From assembly GCF_013364215.1 (NCBI RefSeq), contig NZ_CP054923.1, positions 4,278,001 to 4,342,000 of the forward strand: a stretch of 64,000 nucleotides of DNA, in the 5' to 3' direction. Each line of letters starts with the position of its first letter. Positions within the stretch are counted from its first letter, which is position 1. Source of the stretch: Verrucosispora sp. NA02020. Its GTDB lineage: Bacteria > Actinomycetota > Actinomycetes > Mycobacteriales > Micromonosporaceae. Below are positions 17,718 to 26,727 of this stretch, piece after piece. A program made the position numbers and the translations under genes. The notes under the pieces are model-generated. The model was not told where the DNA came from, did not search any database, and saw nothing but the letters and a program-made list of their open reading frames with translations.

Positions 17718-18350
17718 TCACCGCACCGCGTCGAGGAAGCGGCGGGCCCGGTCGCGCAGGGCGTCGAGGTCTCCGCCGGAGGCGGCGTCGCCCACCAGCG
17801 GACCGCCCACGCCGACGGCGATCGCGCCGACCGCCAGGTAGCCGGGCAGCTCGGCCAGGCCGACCCCGCCGACCGCGACGAACGGGATGTCCGGGAACGG
17901 GTCGCGCAGCGCTTTGAGGTACGAGGGCCCGCCGACCGAGGCCGGGAAGAGTTTGACCACGCTCGCCCCCGACCGCACCGCCGTGTACGCCTCGGTGGGG
18001 CTCAGCGCGCCGGCCGCGACCGGCAGACCACGCCTGGCCGCCTCGGCGATCGACTCGACCACGGCCGGCGTCACCACGAACTGCGCGCCGGCCGCCGACA
18101 CGTCGGCGACGTCGGCGACGGTGAGCACCGTGCCGGCGCCGACGAACGTGTCGGCCGGGGCGTCGGCCCGGATGGCCGCGATGACGTCGAGCGCACCCGG
18201 GGTGGTCAGGGCCACCTCCACCACGCGTACGCCCTCGGCCAGCAGGGCGGTGCCGGTGGCGATGGCGGCGGCGGTGTCGGTGCCCCGGATGATGGCCAGC
18301 ATCCGGGACCGGGTGAGTTCGGCGGTGATGTCGAAGGTCATGGTCACCAT
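17718..18350 (-). CDS. KDPG/KDPGal aldolase (Eda-type)
   Basis: 210 residues, a class I aldolase of the Eda/DgoA fold. The VVEVALTTPGA strand, GAGTVLT, and the Schiff-base lysine in ASVVKLFPAS are all visible. It cleaves 2-keto-3-deoxy-6-phosphogluconate (or galactonate) to pyruvate and glyceraldehyde 3-phosphate. Its ATG overlaps the stop of the upstream galactonate dehydratase gene (ATGGTGA); a second ATG three codons in (18341) is an alternative start. A 75-bp gap to the kinase gene contains no clear signal. Confidence 0.9.
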   Translation of the reverse strand: MVTMTFDITAELTRSRMLAIIRGTDTAAAIATGTALLAEGVRVVEVALTTPGALDVIAAIRADAPADTFVGAGTVLTVADVADVSAAGAQFVVTPAVVESIAEAARRGLPVAAGALSPTEAYTAVRSGASVVKLFPASVGGPSYLKALRDPFPDIPFVAVGGVGLAELPGYLAVGAIAVGVGGPLVGDAASGGDLDALRDRARRFLDAVR

Positions 18351-19492
18351 TCCGCGTAGGAGCCGTCGGGGTGCCGGAACATCGGGCTGCGCCAGGCGTG
18401 GCCGCGCTTGTCGGCCGCCCGCACCGCCTGCTCGTCGATCTCGATGCCCAGCCCCGGTGCGGTGAGTCGCTGCACGTACCCGTCGACGAAGGTCAGCGGC
18501 TGCTGGTCGACGCAGTAGTCCAGCACCTCGGCCCCGAGGTTGTAGTGGATGCCGATGCTCTGCTCCTGGATCAGGTAGTTCGGCGTGGCGAAGCCGACCT
18601 GGAGGCAGGCGGCCAGCGCGATCGGCCCGAGCGGGCAGTGCGGGGCGAGCTGCACGTCGAACGTCTCGGCCAGCGCGGCGATCTTGCGTACCTCGGTGAT
18701 GCCACCGGCGTGCGCGAGGTCCGGCTGGGCCACCGCGATGCCGGCCTGGAGCACCGGGAGGAACTCCTGCCGGTTGTACAGCCGCTCCCCGGTGGAGACC
18801 GGCGTGCTGGTGGAGCGGACGAACTCGCCGATCAGGTGGGAGTTCTCCGGCACCACCGGCTCCTCCAGGAACAGCGGCCGGAACGGCTCCAGCAGCGGCG
18901 CGACCCGACGGGCGTTGGCCAGGGTGAACCGGCCGTGGAAGTCCACCGCCACGTCCCGCTCGTCGCCGAGCACCTCGCGGGCGGCGGCGACCCGCTGCAC
19001 CACCGCGTCGAGTTCGGCGACGGAGGCCAGTGGGCTCATCCGCCCGGACGCGTTCATCTTGACCGCGGTCAGACCCGACTCGACCCGCGCGGCGATGTGG
19101 TCACGGACCTCGCTGGGTTCGTCACCGCCGACCCAGCCGTAGACCCGGATCCGGTCCCGGACGGGTCCGCCGAGCAACTGGTGCACGGGCGCACCGTACC
19201 GCTTGCCGGCGATGTCCCACAGCGCCTGGTCCAGGCCGGCGACGGCGCTGGCCAGGATCGCCCCGCCGCGATAGAAGGAGCCCTTGGTCATCACCTGCCA
19301 GTGGTCCTCGATGCGCAGCGCGTCCTGCCCGACGAGCAGCTCGGAGAGCTGCTCGACGGCGGTGCGGACGGTCTCCGAGCGGCCCTCGCAGGTGGCCTCG
19401 CCCCAGCCGACGATGCCGTCGGTGGTCTCCACCCGGACGAACAGCCAACGGGGTGCGACGAGGAAGGTCTCGACGCGGGCGATGGTGGTCAT
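18344..19492 (-). CDS. dgoD: D-galactonate dehydratase-type enolase superfamily enzyme
   Basis: 382 residues from ATG 19492 (MTTIARVETF). The mandelate racemase/muconate lactonising fold shows motifs typical of DgoD: VDFHGRFT, FLEEPVVPEN, STGERLYNRQEF and HCPLGPIALAACLQ. It should dehydrate D-galactonate (or a closely related acid sugar) to 2-keto-3-deoxygalactonate. Together with the ManD gene, the operon can feed two different aldonates or hexuronate-derived acids into one kinase-aldolase route. Eight bp separate it from the upstream permease stop. Confidence 0.86.
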   Translation of the reverse strand: MTTIARVETFLVAPRWLFVRVETTDGIVGWGEATCEGRSETVRTAVEQLSELLVGQDALRIEDHWQVMTKGSFYRGGAILASAVAGLDQALWDIAGKRYGAPVHQLLGGPVRDRIRVYGWVGGDEPSEVRDHIAARVESGLTAVKMNASGRMSPLASVAELDAVVQRVAAAREVLGDERDVAVDFHGRFTLANARRVAPLLEPFRPLFLEEPVVPENSHLIGEFVRSTSTPVSTGERLYNRQEFLPVLQAGIAVAQPDLAHAGGITEVRKIAALAETFDVQLAPHCPLGPIALAACLQVGFATPNYLIQEQSIGIHYNLGAEVLDYCVDQQPLTFVDGYVQRLTAPGLGIEIDEQAVRAADKRGHAWRSPMFRHPDGSYAEW

Positions 19493-19499
19493 GATCGTG

Positions 19500-20315
19500 T
19501 CAGCCCTTCGTCGCACCGGCGGTGAGACCGGAGACCACGTACTTCTGCACGAACAGGGCGATCAGCATGATCGGCAGGGTGACCACGGTGGTCGCCGCCA
19601 TCAGGCCGCCCCAGTCGATGCTGGCGTATCCGACGAAGTCGAAGATCGCCACGGGCAGGGTCTTCGTGCTCGCACCGGAGAGCACCAGCGCGAACATGAA
19701 GTTGTTCCAGGAGAAGATGAACGACAGGATGCCGGCGGTGGCGATGCCCGGTACGGACAGCGGCAGGGTGATCCGCCGGAACGCGCCGATCGGGGTGAGC
19801 CCGTCGACCAGTGCGGCCTCCTCCAACTCGTCCGGCAGGCCGTCGAAGTAGCCCATCATGATATAGACGATGAGCGGCAGCGAGACGAACATGTGGCTCA
19901 GGATCAGCACGCTGAAGCCGCCGACCATGCGCAGGTTCGAGAAGACGTAGTACCAGGGCACCAGCAGCGAGACGCCGGGGATGATCCGGGCCATCAGGAC
20001 GACCAGCGCCGACTTCTTCATGTTGAAGCGGCTCATCGAGTACGCCGCCGGCACGCCCAGCAGCAACGACAGCGTCGTCGCCGCGAACGCCACCCAGAGG
20101 CTGTTGACGATGAACTGGACGTAGTTGGCCTGCTGCAGGACCGTGTTGTAGTTGTCCAGCGTGGGCGTGAAGACCACCGCCTTGCTGGAGTCGTAGATGT
20201 CGACGTTGGTCTTGAACGAGGCGGCGACCATCCAGATCAGCGGCGCCACCAGCGACAGCACCACGACGATCAGCGCGACCACGCGGAAGATCTTGAAACC
20301 CTTGCCCGGTTTCAT
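19500..20315 (-). CDS. Carbohydrate ABC transporter permease (MalG type)
   Basis: 271 residues with six TM helices. The EAA loop (ELEEAALVDGLTPIGAFRRI, the coupling helix contacting the ATPase) is intact. The ATG at 20315 overlaps the stop of the first permease gene (ATGA), so the pair is made in equal amounts. Family members import oligosaccharides, sugar acids or uronides; here the neighbouring catabolic genes point to an aldonate or glycuronide. No ATP-binding subunit is encoded in the operon. Confidence 0.92.
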   Translation of the reverse strand: MKPGKGFKIFRVVALIVVVLSLVAPLIWMVAASFKTNVDIYDSSKAVVFTPTLDNYNTVLQQANYVQFIVNSLWVAFAATTLSLLLGVPAAYSMSRFNMKKSALVVLMARIIPGVSLLVPWYYVFSNLRMVGGFSVLILSHMFVSLPLIVYIMMGYFDGLPDELEEAALVDGLTPIGAFRRITLPLSVPGIATAGILSFIFSWNNFMFALVLSGASTKTLPVAIFDFVGYASIDWGGLMAATTVVTLPIMLIALFVQKYVVSGLTAGATKG

Positions 20316-21265
20316 CGGCCCGCCTCCTCCTTCTTCTTGCGCGCGGTGAGGACCCACATCAGGGCGATGATGAGCAGGAAGAACAGGATCAACACGGTCG
20401 ACGACAGGCCGTACTCGTTGTAGTCGAAGCTCAGCCCGTACGCGTACACGTTGAGCGTCTCGACCTCGTTGAACGAACCGCCGCCGCGCCCCTTGGTGGC
20501 GTACAGGATGTCGAAGGTCTTCAGCGCGTCGATGCCGCGCAGCAGCACCGCGACGATCACGGTGGGCATCAGCAGCGGCAGTGTGACGTGCCGGAAGCGC
20601 TGCCAGGCGCTGGCGCCGTCGATCATCGCGGCCTCCTGCGGCTCGTCCGAGAGCGAGGTGAGCCCGGCGAGCAGGATCAGCACGACCATCGGCGTCCACT
20701 GCCAGATGTCGATGAAGATCGTGGTGGGCAGCGCGGTGTGCTGACCGGCGAGCCACGGCTGTGGCCCGATGCCGACCCAGCCGAGCGCCTGGTTGGCCAG
20801 GCCGATGTTCGGGTCGAAGATGAGCCGCCACATCATGCCGACCGCGACCGGGGTGGCCACCAGCGGCAACAGGATGGCGACGCGGACCCACTTCTCGCCC
20901 CGGAACGGCCGCCACAACAGCAGGGCGATAGCCATGCCGAGCACGACCTCGACGAGCAACGCGACACCGGTGAAGGCACCGGTCCGCGCGACGGCGGGCC
21001 AGAACCGGTCGGTGTCGGTCAGGACGTCGACGTAGTTCCGGAAACCGATGAACTCCGACTCGGCGCGGACCGACCCCGAGGAGTCGGTGAGGCTGAGGTA
21101 CGCCGTCCAGGCGAGCGGAAAGATGATCAGCGCGGCGACGAAGGCCATGGCCGGGGCCGCGAAGAGCCACTTGCGATGGTCGTTGGCCCAACGCGCCCAA
21201 CCGGGCGTGTCGGGCATGACGGAGGCGCTACTGGTCGCCCGCTCGGGGGCGCTGACTGCTGACAT
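20312..21265 (-). CDS. Carbohydrate ABC transporter permease (MalF type)
   Basis: 317 residues. A cytoplasmic N-terminal tail of about 30 residues precedes six TM helices, with the EAA loop DEPQEAAMIDGASAWQRFRH near residue 205. It forms the membrane channel with the MalG-type partner. ATG start 70 bp downstream of the binding-protein gene; this gap is the usual place for differential expression of the binding protein. Confidence 0.92.
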   Translation of the reverse strand: MSAVSAPERATSSASVMPDTPGWARWANDHRKWLFAAPAMAFVAALIIFPLAWTAYLSLTDSSGSVRAESEFIGFRNYVDVLTDTDRFWPAVARTGAFTGVALLVEVVLGMAIALLLWRPFRGEKWVRVAILLPLVATPVAVGMMWRLIFDPNIGLANQALGWVGIGPQPWLAGQHTALPTTIFIDIWQWTPMVVLILLAGLTSLSDEPQEAAMIDGASAWQRFRHVTLPLLMPTVIVAVLLRGIDALKTFDILYATKGRGGGSFNEVETLNVYAYGLSFDYNEYGLSSTVLILFFLLIIALMWVLTARKKKEEAGR

Positions 21266-21335
21266 CAGATCTCCGTGATGGGAAGGCCGGGCGGGGGTGG
21301 CGGGACGATCGGCCCCGCCACCCCCGCGCTCGGTC

Positions 21336-22625
21336 CTAGCGGGCCTCGTCGTCCAGGAACTTCTGGAACGCCTCGTGGGCGGTGTCCGCCGAGGCGGCGG
21401 CGTCCCGACCGGTGATGGCGTCGACGATCGGCTGACCGACGATCTCCCGGGCCTGCGCCACGCGCTCGACCACGGGCCGGTCGTGACCCACGCCGTTGGC
21501 GAGGCTCACGGTGATCGCCTGCGCCATGTCCTCCGGGTAGGTCGAGGTGCCCTCGGGGTTCTCGAAGACGGAGGCGCGGGCGCCGGGGGTGCCGGCCTTC
21601 TGCTGGTCCAGCGACTGCTCCTTGCCGGCCGCCCACTCGATGAACTTCCAGGCGTTGGTCTGGTTGCCCGAGGCCTCGTTGATCGCCAGGCCCCACGAGG
21701 GGATGTTGTACGGCTTGGAACCGGCCGGACCGGCCGGGAACGGCGCGAAGCCGACGTTCTCGGAGACCCGCGACTTGCTCGGGTCGGTGGCGTTCGCGTA
21801 GAGCGAGTTGGCCTCCGGGTAGAAGGCGGCCTGGCCCTGGGTGAAGATGGCCATCGCCTCGGACCAGCTCATGTCGGTGCTGATGTTGGCCGGACCCTGC
21901 TCGCGCAGCAGCCCGCCGTAGAAGGCGTACGCCTGCTTGGCGGCCTCGCTGTTGACGGCGGATTTGCCCGCCTCGTCGACGAAGTCACCGCCGAAGCTGT
22001 AGAGGAAGCTGGAGAACTGGGTGACGGCGGCGGCCTTACCGGTCCGGGCCACGAAGCCGGCCACGCCGGGGTTGTCCGCCTGGATCTTGGTCGCCTGCGC
22101 CTTGAGCTCGTCGAGCGTCTGCGGCGGGGCGCTGAAGCCGGACTTCTCCAGCAGGTCCTTGCGGTAGTAGAGCACCTGCTGCTCGGTGATGATCGGGATG
22201 CCCACCACCTTCTCCTCGTAGGTGGTGGCGCTCACCGGGGCGTCCTGGAAGTCGGCGAAGTCGAAGTCCGAGCTGTCCTTGGCCTTGTCGGTCAGATCGG
22301 CCAGGTACCCGTTCTTGGCGAACAGGCGGCCTTCCTGCAGCGGCCGGTACATCATCACGTCGATGTCGTCGGAGCCCGCGTTGAGCTTCACGTTGTACTG
22401 GTCCGACAGCTGGTCCTCGCCGAGCTGGGTGACCTCGACCTTGAGACCGGTCTGCTGCTCGAACTCGGGCAGCGCCTTCCGGATGTTCTCGGTCCAGACG
22501 TGGTTCACCAGCGTCACGCGCACCGTGTCCGAGGCGCCGCTGTCCTCACCACCACCGCCGCAGGCGGAGAGGGTCATGGCGGCCACGACCGCCAGAGATG
22601 TCCCAACTATTGATCGACGTCCCAC
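21336..22625 (-). CDS. Extracellular sugar-binding lipoprotein of the ABC importer
   Basis: 429 residues. A lipoprotein signal peptide has lipobox LSAC (Cys22), followed by a Gly-rich linker. The rest is a family 1 solute-binding protein fold (SBP_bac_1). It captures the substrate outside the membrane and delivers it to the two permeases. First gene of the eight-gene minus-strand sugar-acid operon, and divergent from the FadR-type regulator with the shared promoter region at 22626-22753. Confidence 0.92.
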   Translation of the reverse strand: MGRRSIVGTSLAVVAAMTLSACGGGGEDSGASDTVRVTLVNHVWTENIRKALPEFEQQTGLKVEVTQLGEDQLSDQYNVKLNAGSDDIDVMMYRPLQEGRLFAKNGYLADLTDKAKDSSDFDFADFQDAPVSATTYEEKVVGIPIITEQQVLYYRKDLLEKSGFSAPPQTLDELKAQATKIQADNPGVAGFVARTGKAAAVTQFSSFLYSFGGDFVDEAGKSAVNSEAAKQAYAFYGGLLREQGPANISTDMSWSEAMAIFTQGQAAFYPEANSLYANATDPSKSRVSENVGFAPFPAGPAGSKPYNIPSWGLAINEASGNQTNAWKFIEWAAGKEQSLDQQKAGTPGARASVFENPEGTSTYPEDMAQAITVSLANGVGHDRPVVERVAQAREIVGQPIVDAITGRDAAASADTAHEAFQKFLDDEAR

Positions 22626-22686
22626 GTCCGTCTCTCCTTCTGTCCTGGCCGACGCCTCGGGGGGACGAGCGCGACCTCGGGCTGTT

Positions 22687-22711
22687 ACATCCGCTTAACG
22701 TCCGGATGTTA
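22687..22711. promoter_or_regulatory. Overlapping palindromes in the divergent regulator/operon promoter
   Basis: TAAC-G-TCCGGA-T-GTTA (22696-22711) is a palindrome with one mismatched pair. ACATCCG/CGGATGT (22687-22693 / 22703-22709) is a second, overlapping 7-bp inverted repeat. Both lie between the binding-protein gene and the FadR-type regulator gene, in the lowest-GC stretch nearby. A further GTTAGG/CCTAAC pair spans about 22709-22750. Likely operator for the regulator at 22754, but the exact half-site is not certain. Confidence 0.5.
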
Positions 22712-22753
22712 GGCCGAAAAAGCAGACTTATACAAGGGGGAGACCTAACTGAT

Positions 22754-23533
22754 ATGATCCGAGCCGTGAAGGTTCCCTCACCCGGGGTGACACCCACCCA
22801 AACCGCCCCGACCGAGACCGGGCTGCACGGCCGCGTCCTCGATCACCTCGGCACGGCCATCTGCGGAGGCGAGCTGGCCTCCGGAGCCGTGCTGAACATC
22901 GACGACCTGGTGGACCGCTACGCCGTGTCCCGCTCGGTGGTCCGGGAGGTCCTCCGGGTGCTCGCGTCGATGGGATTCATCGAGACCCGCCGCCGGGTCG
23001 GCGTCATGATCCGGCCGGCGCACCACTGGAACGTCTTCGATCCCCAGGTGATCCGCTGGCGGCTCGCCTCCGCCGGACGCATCGCCCAGATCCGCTCGAT
23101 CACCGAGCTACGGACGGCGGTGGAGCCGCACGCCGCCTGGCTCGCCGCGCGCCGGGTCGACCACGACGAGGCCAGCGACCTGGTCGGTCTCGCCGCCAAG
23201 ATGTGGGCCGCCGGCAAGGCCGGTGACGAGGAACGCTTCCTCAGCCTCGACATCGAGTTCCACCAGCGGGTGCTCCGCGCCTCCGGCAACGAGATGTTCG
23301 TCAAGCTCCAGAGCCTGGTCGCCGAGGTCCTCATCGGACGCCACCATTACCACCTGATGCCGCACTACCCGCACGAGCAGGCCCTGCAACTGCACGCCGA
23401 CGTCGCCCAGTCGATCCAGCGCCACGACGGCGAGACCGCACGCGAGGCGATGGTGCAGATCATGGAGCACGCGTTCGAGGAGATGTCCTCGATCTGGGAG
23501 CAGGGGCTCGCCCCCGAGCCCGAGCCCGCCTGA
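22754..23533 (+). CDS. FadR-subfamily GntR regulator of the sugar-acid operon
   Basis: 259 residues. An N-terminal winged HTH (VDRYAVSRSVVREVLRVLAS, about 54-73) precedes an FCD domain (about 100-245) whose metal-binding residues (D/H, e.g. in LDIEFHQRVL and the HADVAQSI region) are recognisable. FCD regulators often bind sugar acids. Divergent transcription from the importer and catabolic operon makes it the probable repressor, relieved by the aldonate or a keto-deoxy intermediate. ATG 22754; upstream in-frame codons are promoter DNA. Confidence 0.88.
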   Translation: MIRAVKVPSPGVTPTQTAPTETGLHGRVLDHLGTAICGGELASGAVLNIDDLVDRYAVSRSVVREVLRVLASMGFIETRRRVGVMIRPAHHWNVFDPQVIRWRLASAGRIAQIRSITELRTAVEPHAAWLAARRVDHDEASDLVGLAAKMWAAGKAGDEERFLSLDIEFHQRVLRASGNEMFVKLQSLVAEVLIGRHHYHLMPHYPHEQALQLHADVAQSIQRHDGETAREAMVQIMEHAFEEMSSIWEQGLAPEPEPA

Positions 23534-23596
23534 CGGGACCGGAACCGGCCCGGGCGGAGCGGTCGACGTCCGTCCCGGATCGGCCCAGGCCGTCCG

Positions 23597-23624
23597 CGTC
23601 CTGCCGGATCGGACCGGCAGGACG
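23597..23624. terminator. Bidirectional terminator hairpin
   Basis: An 11-bp perfect stem (CGTCCTGCCGG / CCGGCAGGACG) with the 6-nt loop ATCGGA lies exactly between the convergent FadR-type regulator gene (ends 23533) and the Ser/Thr kinase gene (ends 23631). Confidence 0.7.
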
Positions 23625-23630
23625 GTCGGA

Positions 23631-25247
23631 TCAGACGGCCCCTCGGTCGACCAGGCTGAATGTGGTGTCGACCTCGCCGTCGCCGAGGAACTCCACGTAG
23701 ATCACCTTGCGGCTCCGGCTCCACTGCACGAAGCCGTGCTCCTCGTTGTACAGCACGTGGGTGGGGCGACCCTGGTCGTCCTTGCTCTCCTCGATGGGCC
23801 TGATGCTGAACAGTGTCGCCTGGGTCGCCACACAATCGGCGCCCACCAGCGAGGAGGACGTGCTCGGCTGGCGTTTCACCCCGAGGCAGGGCCGGTGTGC
23901 GATCTCGGGATTCAAGGATTTGATCATGTAGTCGACGCCGAACGGCTGAAGGACGAAGACGGCGTCCGGCCCCGTGCCGTCACCGACGTGGACCCTGCCG
24001 TCGCCGTCCACCGACAGGTCGCGGTCGATCTCCGCCACATGCAGCAGGGTCCGACGCTGCCCGTTGAGAATGCCCAGGGCGGCCTCGACGGGATCCAGCG
24101 AGGTCCTCGGCTTACCCGACCCGGCCGGCACCGGATCCAGACTCCGGGAGACGGACGGCCCGGTGGAGGTCGCGGCACCATCGAGGACGCCACGCAGCAG
24201 ACGCGGGCCGACCAGCACGGCCGGCACCAGCAGCGCCGCCGCGACCACCGTGGCGACCAGCACCAGCCGGCTCCGCCGCTTCCTCACCCGGCCGTCGGAC
24301 ACCGGCTTCGGTGCCACTGGGGCGTCGCTCCCACGACCGGGCGTTCCACCGCCGCTCACCGCCGACACCGACGAGACGGCGGATGCCGACGCCGCGGCGG
24401 CCAGCATGCGGTCGGCCTCGCGCGACGACGGTGCCGTCGTCAACAGTTCGTCGAGCAGTGCGCGGGCGGTGGGACGCTCCGCCGGGTCCTTCGCGAGCGC
24501 CCGCTCGACCAACCCGCGCAACGGCCCGCCGAGGCCGGTGAGGTCCGGCGGCTGGCTGAGGATCCGCATCGCGGTGGAAGCCGGCGAGTCGCCCGCGAAC
24601 GGCGTCCGCCCGGTGGCCGCGTAGGCGACCACCGCACCCCAGGCGAAGACGTCCGCCGCCGGACCGACCGTACGATCACGCCCGGTCTCGAACCGCTCCG
24701 GTGCCATGTACGCGATGGTGCCGACCATGTGGTTCGTCCGGGTGTGCTGACTGGTCGCCTCGAAGGCACGGGCGAGGCCGAAGTCGATGACCTTGATGCC
24801 GCCCAACGCGACCAGGACGTTGGCCGGCTTGAGGTCCCGGTGGATCACCCCTGCGCCGTGGATCGCGGCCAGCGCCGTCGCCACCCCGACGGCCATGCTG
24901 TGCAGGGCACCCGCACCGAGTGGTCCCTGCGCCCGGACCACCTGGGCGAGGCTCGGCCCGTCGACGTACTCCACCACCAGGTACGGCGGATCGTGATCCG
25001 GATCGGCGTCCAGCACCTCGGCGGTGCAGAACGGCGGCACCTGGCGAGCCTGGTTCACCTCGCTGCGGAAGCGGGCCCGGAACTCGCCGTCGTCGGAGAG
25101 ATCCGGGCGGATCATCTTGATCGCCACCTGCCGGCCCTGCCCGTTGCGGGCCAGGAACACCTCACCCATACCGCCCTCACCGAGCCGGCCGAGCAGGTCG
25201 TACCCGCCGAGCCGCGCCGGATCACCGGGGCGCAGTGGCTGGTTCAC
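23631..25247 (-). CDS. Transmembrane Ser/Thr protein kinase with extracytoplasmic sensor
   Basis: 538 residues from GTG 25247; the upstream extension is unlike the family. The kinase domain (about 15-270) has the glycine loop GRLGEGGMGEV, VAIK (K44), HRDLKPAN (D138), DFG (D155) and APERF. An Ala/Ser linker is followed by a TM helix (about 327-346) and a roughly 170-residue external domain containing two cysteines (in RPCLGV and ADCVAT). That domain may be a beta-trefoil/AbfB-like ligand module, a weak suggestion. Convergent with the regulator gene; no obvious operon partner. Confidence 0.92.
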   Translation of the reverse strand: MNQPLRPGDPARLGGYDLLGRLGEGGMGEVFLARNGQGRQVAIKMIRPDLSDDGEFRARFRSEVNQARQVPPFCTAEVLDADPDHDPPYLVVEYVDGPSLAQVVRAQGPLGAGALHSMAVGVATALAAIHGAGVIHRDLKPANVLVALGGIKVIDFGLARAFEATSQHTRTNHMVGTIAYMAPERFETGRDRTVGPAADVFAWGAVVAYAATGRTPFAGDSPASTAMRILSQPPDLTGLGGPLRGLVERALAKDPAERPTARALLDELLTTAPSSREADRMLAAAASASAVSSVSAVSGGGTPGRGSDAPVAPKPVSDGRVRKRRSRLVLVATVVAAALLVPAVLVGPRLLRGVLDGAATSTGPSVSRSLDPVPAGSGKPRTSLDPVEAALGILNGQRRTLLHVAEIDRDLSVDGDGRVHVGDGTGPDAVFVLQPFGVDYMIKSLNPEIAHRPCLGVKRQPSTSSSLVGADCVATQATLFSIRPIEESKDDQGRPTHVLYNEEHGFVQWSRSRKVIYVEFLGDGEVDTTFSLVDRGAV

Positions 25248-25405
25248 GTCCCCATTCCACAGTTCGTGGCCGACCCGGGAACCGTTCTGCGCATGATCTT
25301 CCCCTACGGATACTCGGAGGTCGATTCGACACCCTACCGCCACTCCTGAGCGAAACGGCCAACGGTGAGTGCGGACCCGGCGGACCGCCTCCGTACCATG
25401 CGGGC

Positions 25406-26029
25406 ATGGCGTTGCTGCACCGGGCGGAACTGCGCCCCACCAAACTGGAGCTGTTGGCGACGTGGCTGCCCGGCCGCGTCTGGTATCGCGGGGACGCCGA
25501 CGCCGAGGTGGTCCGCGTGGGCGCGTACCGCTTCGACGATCCGGCCGGTGAGGTCGGGATCGAGACGCTGCTGGTGCGCGTCGGCACCGGCCCGGTGCAC
25601 CAGGTGCCGCTCACCTATCGCGGCGAGCCGCTGGCCGGCGCGGAGGACCGGCTGGTCGGCACGATGGAGCACTCGGCGCTGGGTCGGCGGTGGGTCTACG
25701 ACGCCTGCGGCGACCCGGTGTACGCGTCCGCGCTGGCCGACGCCGTCCTCGCCGGCACCGGCCAGGCCGAGGAGTACTTCGAGGAGGACGGCGAGCGGCA
25801 GGTACGCCCGCCGAACATGGACATCGCCAGCGACGCCCCGGCGGCCGAGGTGCCTCCGGTCGGTGCCGTGCGGTCGATCGTGGACGGCGACCTGACCGTG
25901 ATCGTCACGGACGGCGTCGAGCTGACCGTGGTCCGCCGTCCGGGCGCGGGCGCGACGGCGACCGGGGTCGCGTTGATCGGCACCTGGGACGACGTGAGCG
26001 CGCCGCTGGCGTACGCCGCACCGCGCTGA
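25406..26029 (+). CDS. Maltokinase N-terminal cap-like protein
   Basis: 207 residues from ATG 25406. The sequence (LHRAELRPTKLELLATWLPG, VHQVPLTYRGEPL and VGTMEHSALGRRWVYDACGD) matches the small CG0192-related family, which corresponds to the N-terminal cap of actinobacterial maltokinase/trehalose-pathway kinases without the kinase domain. A catalytic role is unlikely; binding or regulation in alpha-glucan or trehalose metabolism is possible. No glycogen gene lies nearby, so the function stays open. Confidence 0.72.
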   Translation: MALLHRAELRPTKLELLATWLPGRVWYRGDADAEVVRVGAYRFDDPAGEVGIETLLVRVGTGPVHQVPLTYRGEPLAGAEDRLVGTMEHSALGRRWVYDACGDPVYASALADAVLAGTGQAEEYFEEDGERQVRPPNMDIASDAPAAEVPPVGAVRSIVDGDLTVIVTDGVELTVVRRPGAGATATGVALIGTWDDVSAPLAYAAPR

Positions 26030-26093
26030 CCACCGCCGATACGGCTTCCCCAGCCAGCGGCGACCCACTGCATACCGAGTATGCTTCTGCGCC

Positions 26094-26717
26094 ATGCGTC
26101 CCGCCCCCGACCACCGACGCGTGGCCCTCCTCGCCGTGCTCGGCGGTTTCCTGCTCGGCTTCCTCGACTTCGTGTGGATCAAGTACGTGCCGTATCCCTT
26201 CGCCGAACTGGGCAACTCCAGCGCGGTGTGGGCGGTGGCGGCGTTCGCCTTCGGGTTCCGGGTCCGCTCCGGCCCGGTCCGGGCGGCCGTCGGTGCCGCC
26301 GTCGGGCTCGTGGTCGCGGTGCCGAGTTACTACGTCGCGGCGGCGCTCATCCAGGGCGACGACTGGGCGGTGCTGGGGGCGACCACCTCGCTGATCTGGA
26401 TGGCGTTCGGAGTCCTCGCCGGAGTGGTCTTCGGCGTCGGCGGTGTCTGGGCACGCGGAACGGGGTGGCGGCGGGTGATCGGGACAGCGCTGCCCGCCGC
26501 CGTACTCTTCGCCGAGGCGCTGTTGCAGGCGCGACGGATCAACCACCCGAGCTACGGCATCGAACCGCTCTGGAACGCCCTGATCAACGCGGTACTCGGC
26601 GTCCTGGTCGTGGTCCTGGTCGGCCGCACCGCCCGGCAGCGGCTGGTCGCGCTGGCCACGGCGGTGCCGCTCGCGCTGGTGGGGTTCGCGGCCTTCCGGT
26701 TGGCGAACTTCGGCTGA
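26094..26717 (+). CDS. Conserved integral membrane protein (DUF6518-like)
   Basis: 207 residues with about six TM helices and short loops. The pattern resembles an uncharacterised actinobacterial membrane family, possibly DUF6518. No catalytic motif is seen. ATG 26094. It converges with the sigma factor gene, with only 10 bp between stop codons. Confidence 0.6.
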   Translation: MRPAPDHRRVALLAVLGGFLLGFLDFVWIKYVPYPFAELGNSSAVWAVAAFAFGFRVRSGPVRAAVGAAVGLVVAVPSYYVAAALIQGDDWAVLGATTSLIWMAFGVLAGVVFGVGGVWARGTGWRRVIGTALPAAVLFAEALLQARRINHPSYGIEPLWNALINAVLGVLVVVLVGRTARQRLVALATAVPLALVGFAAFRLANFG

Positions 26718-26727
26718 CCGCCCGGCG

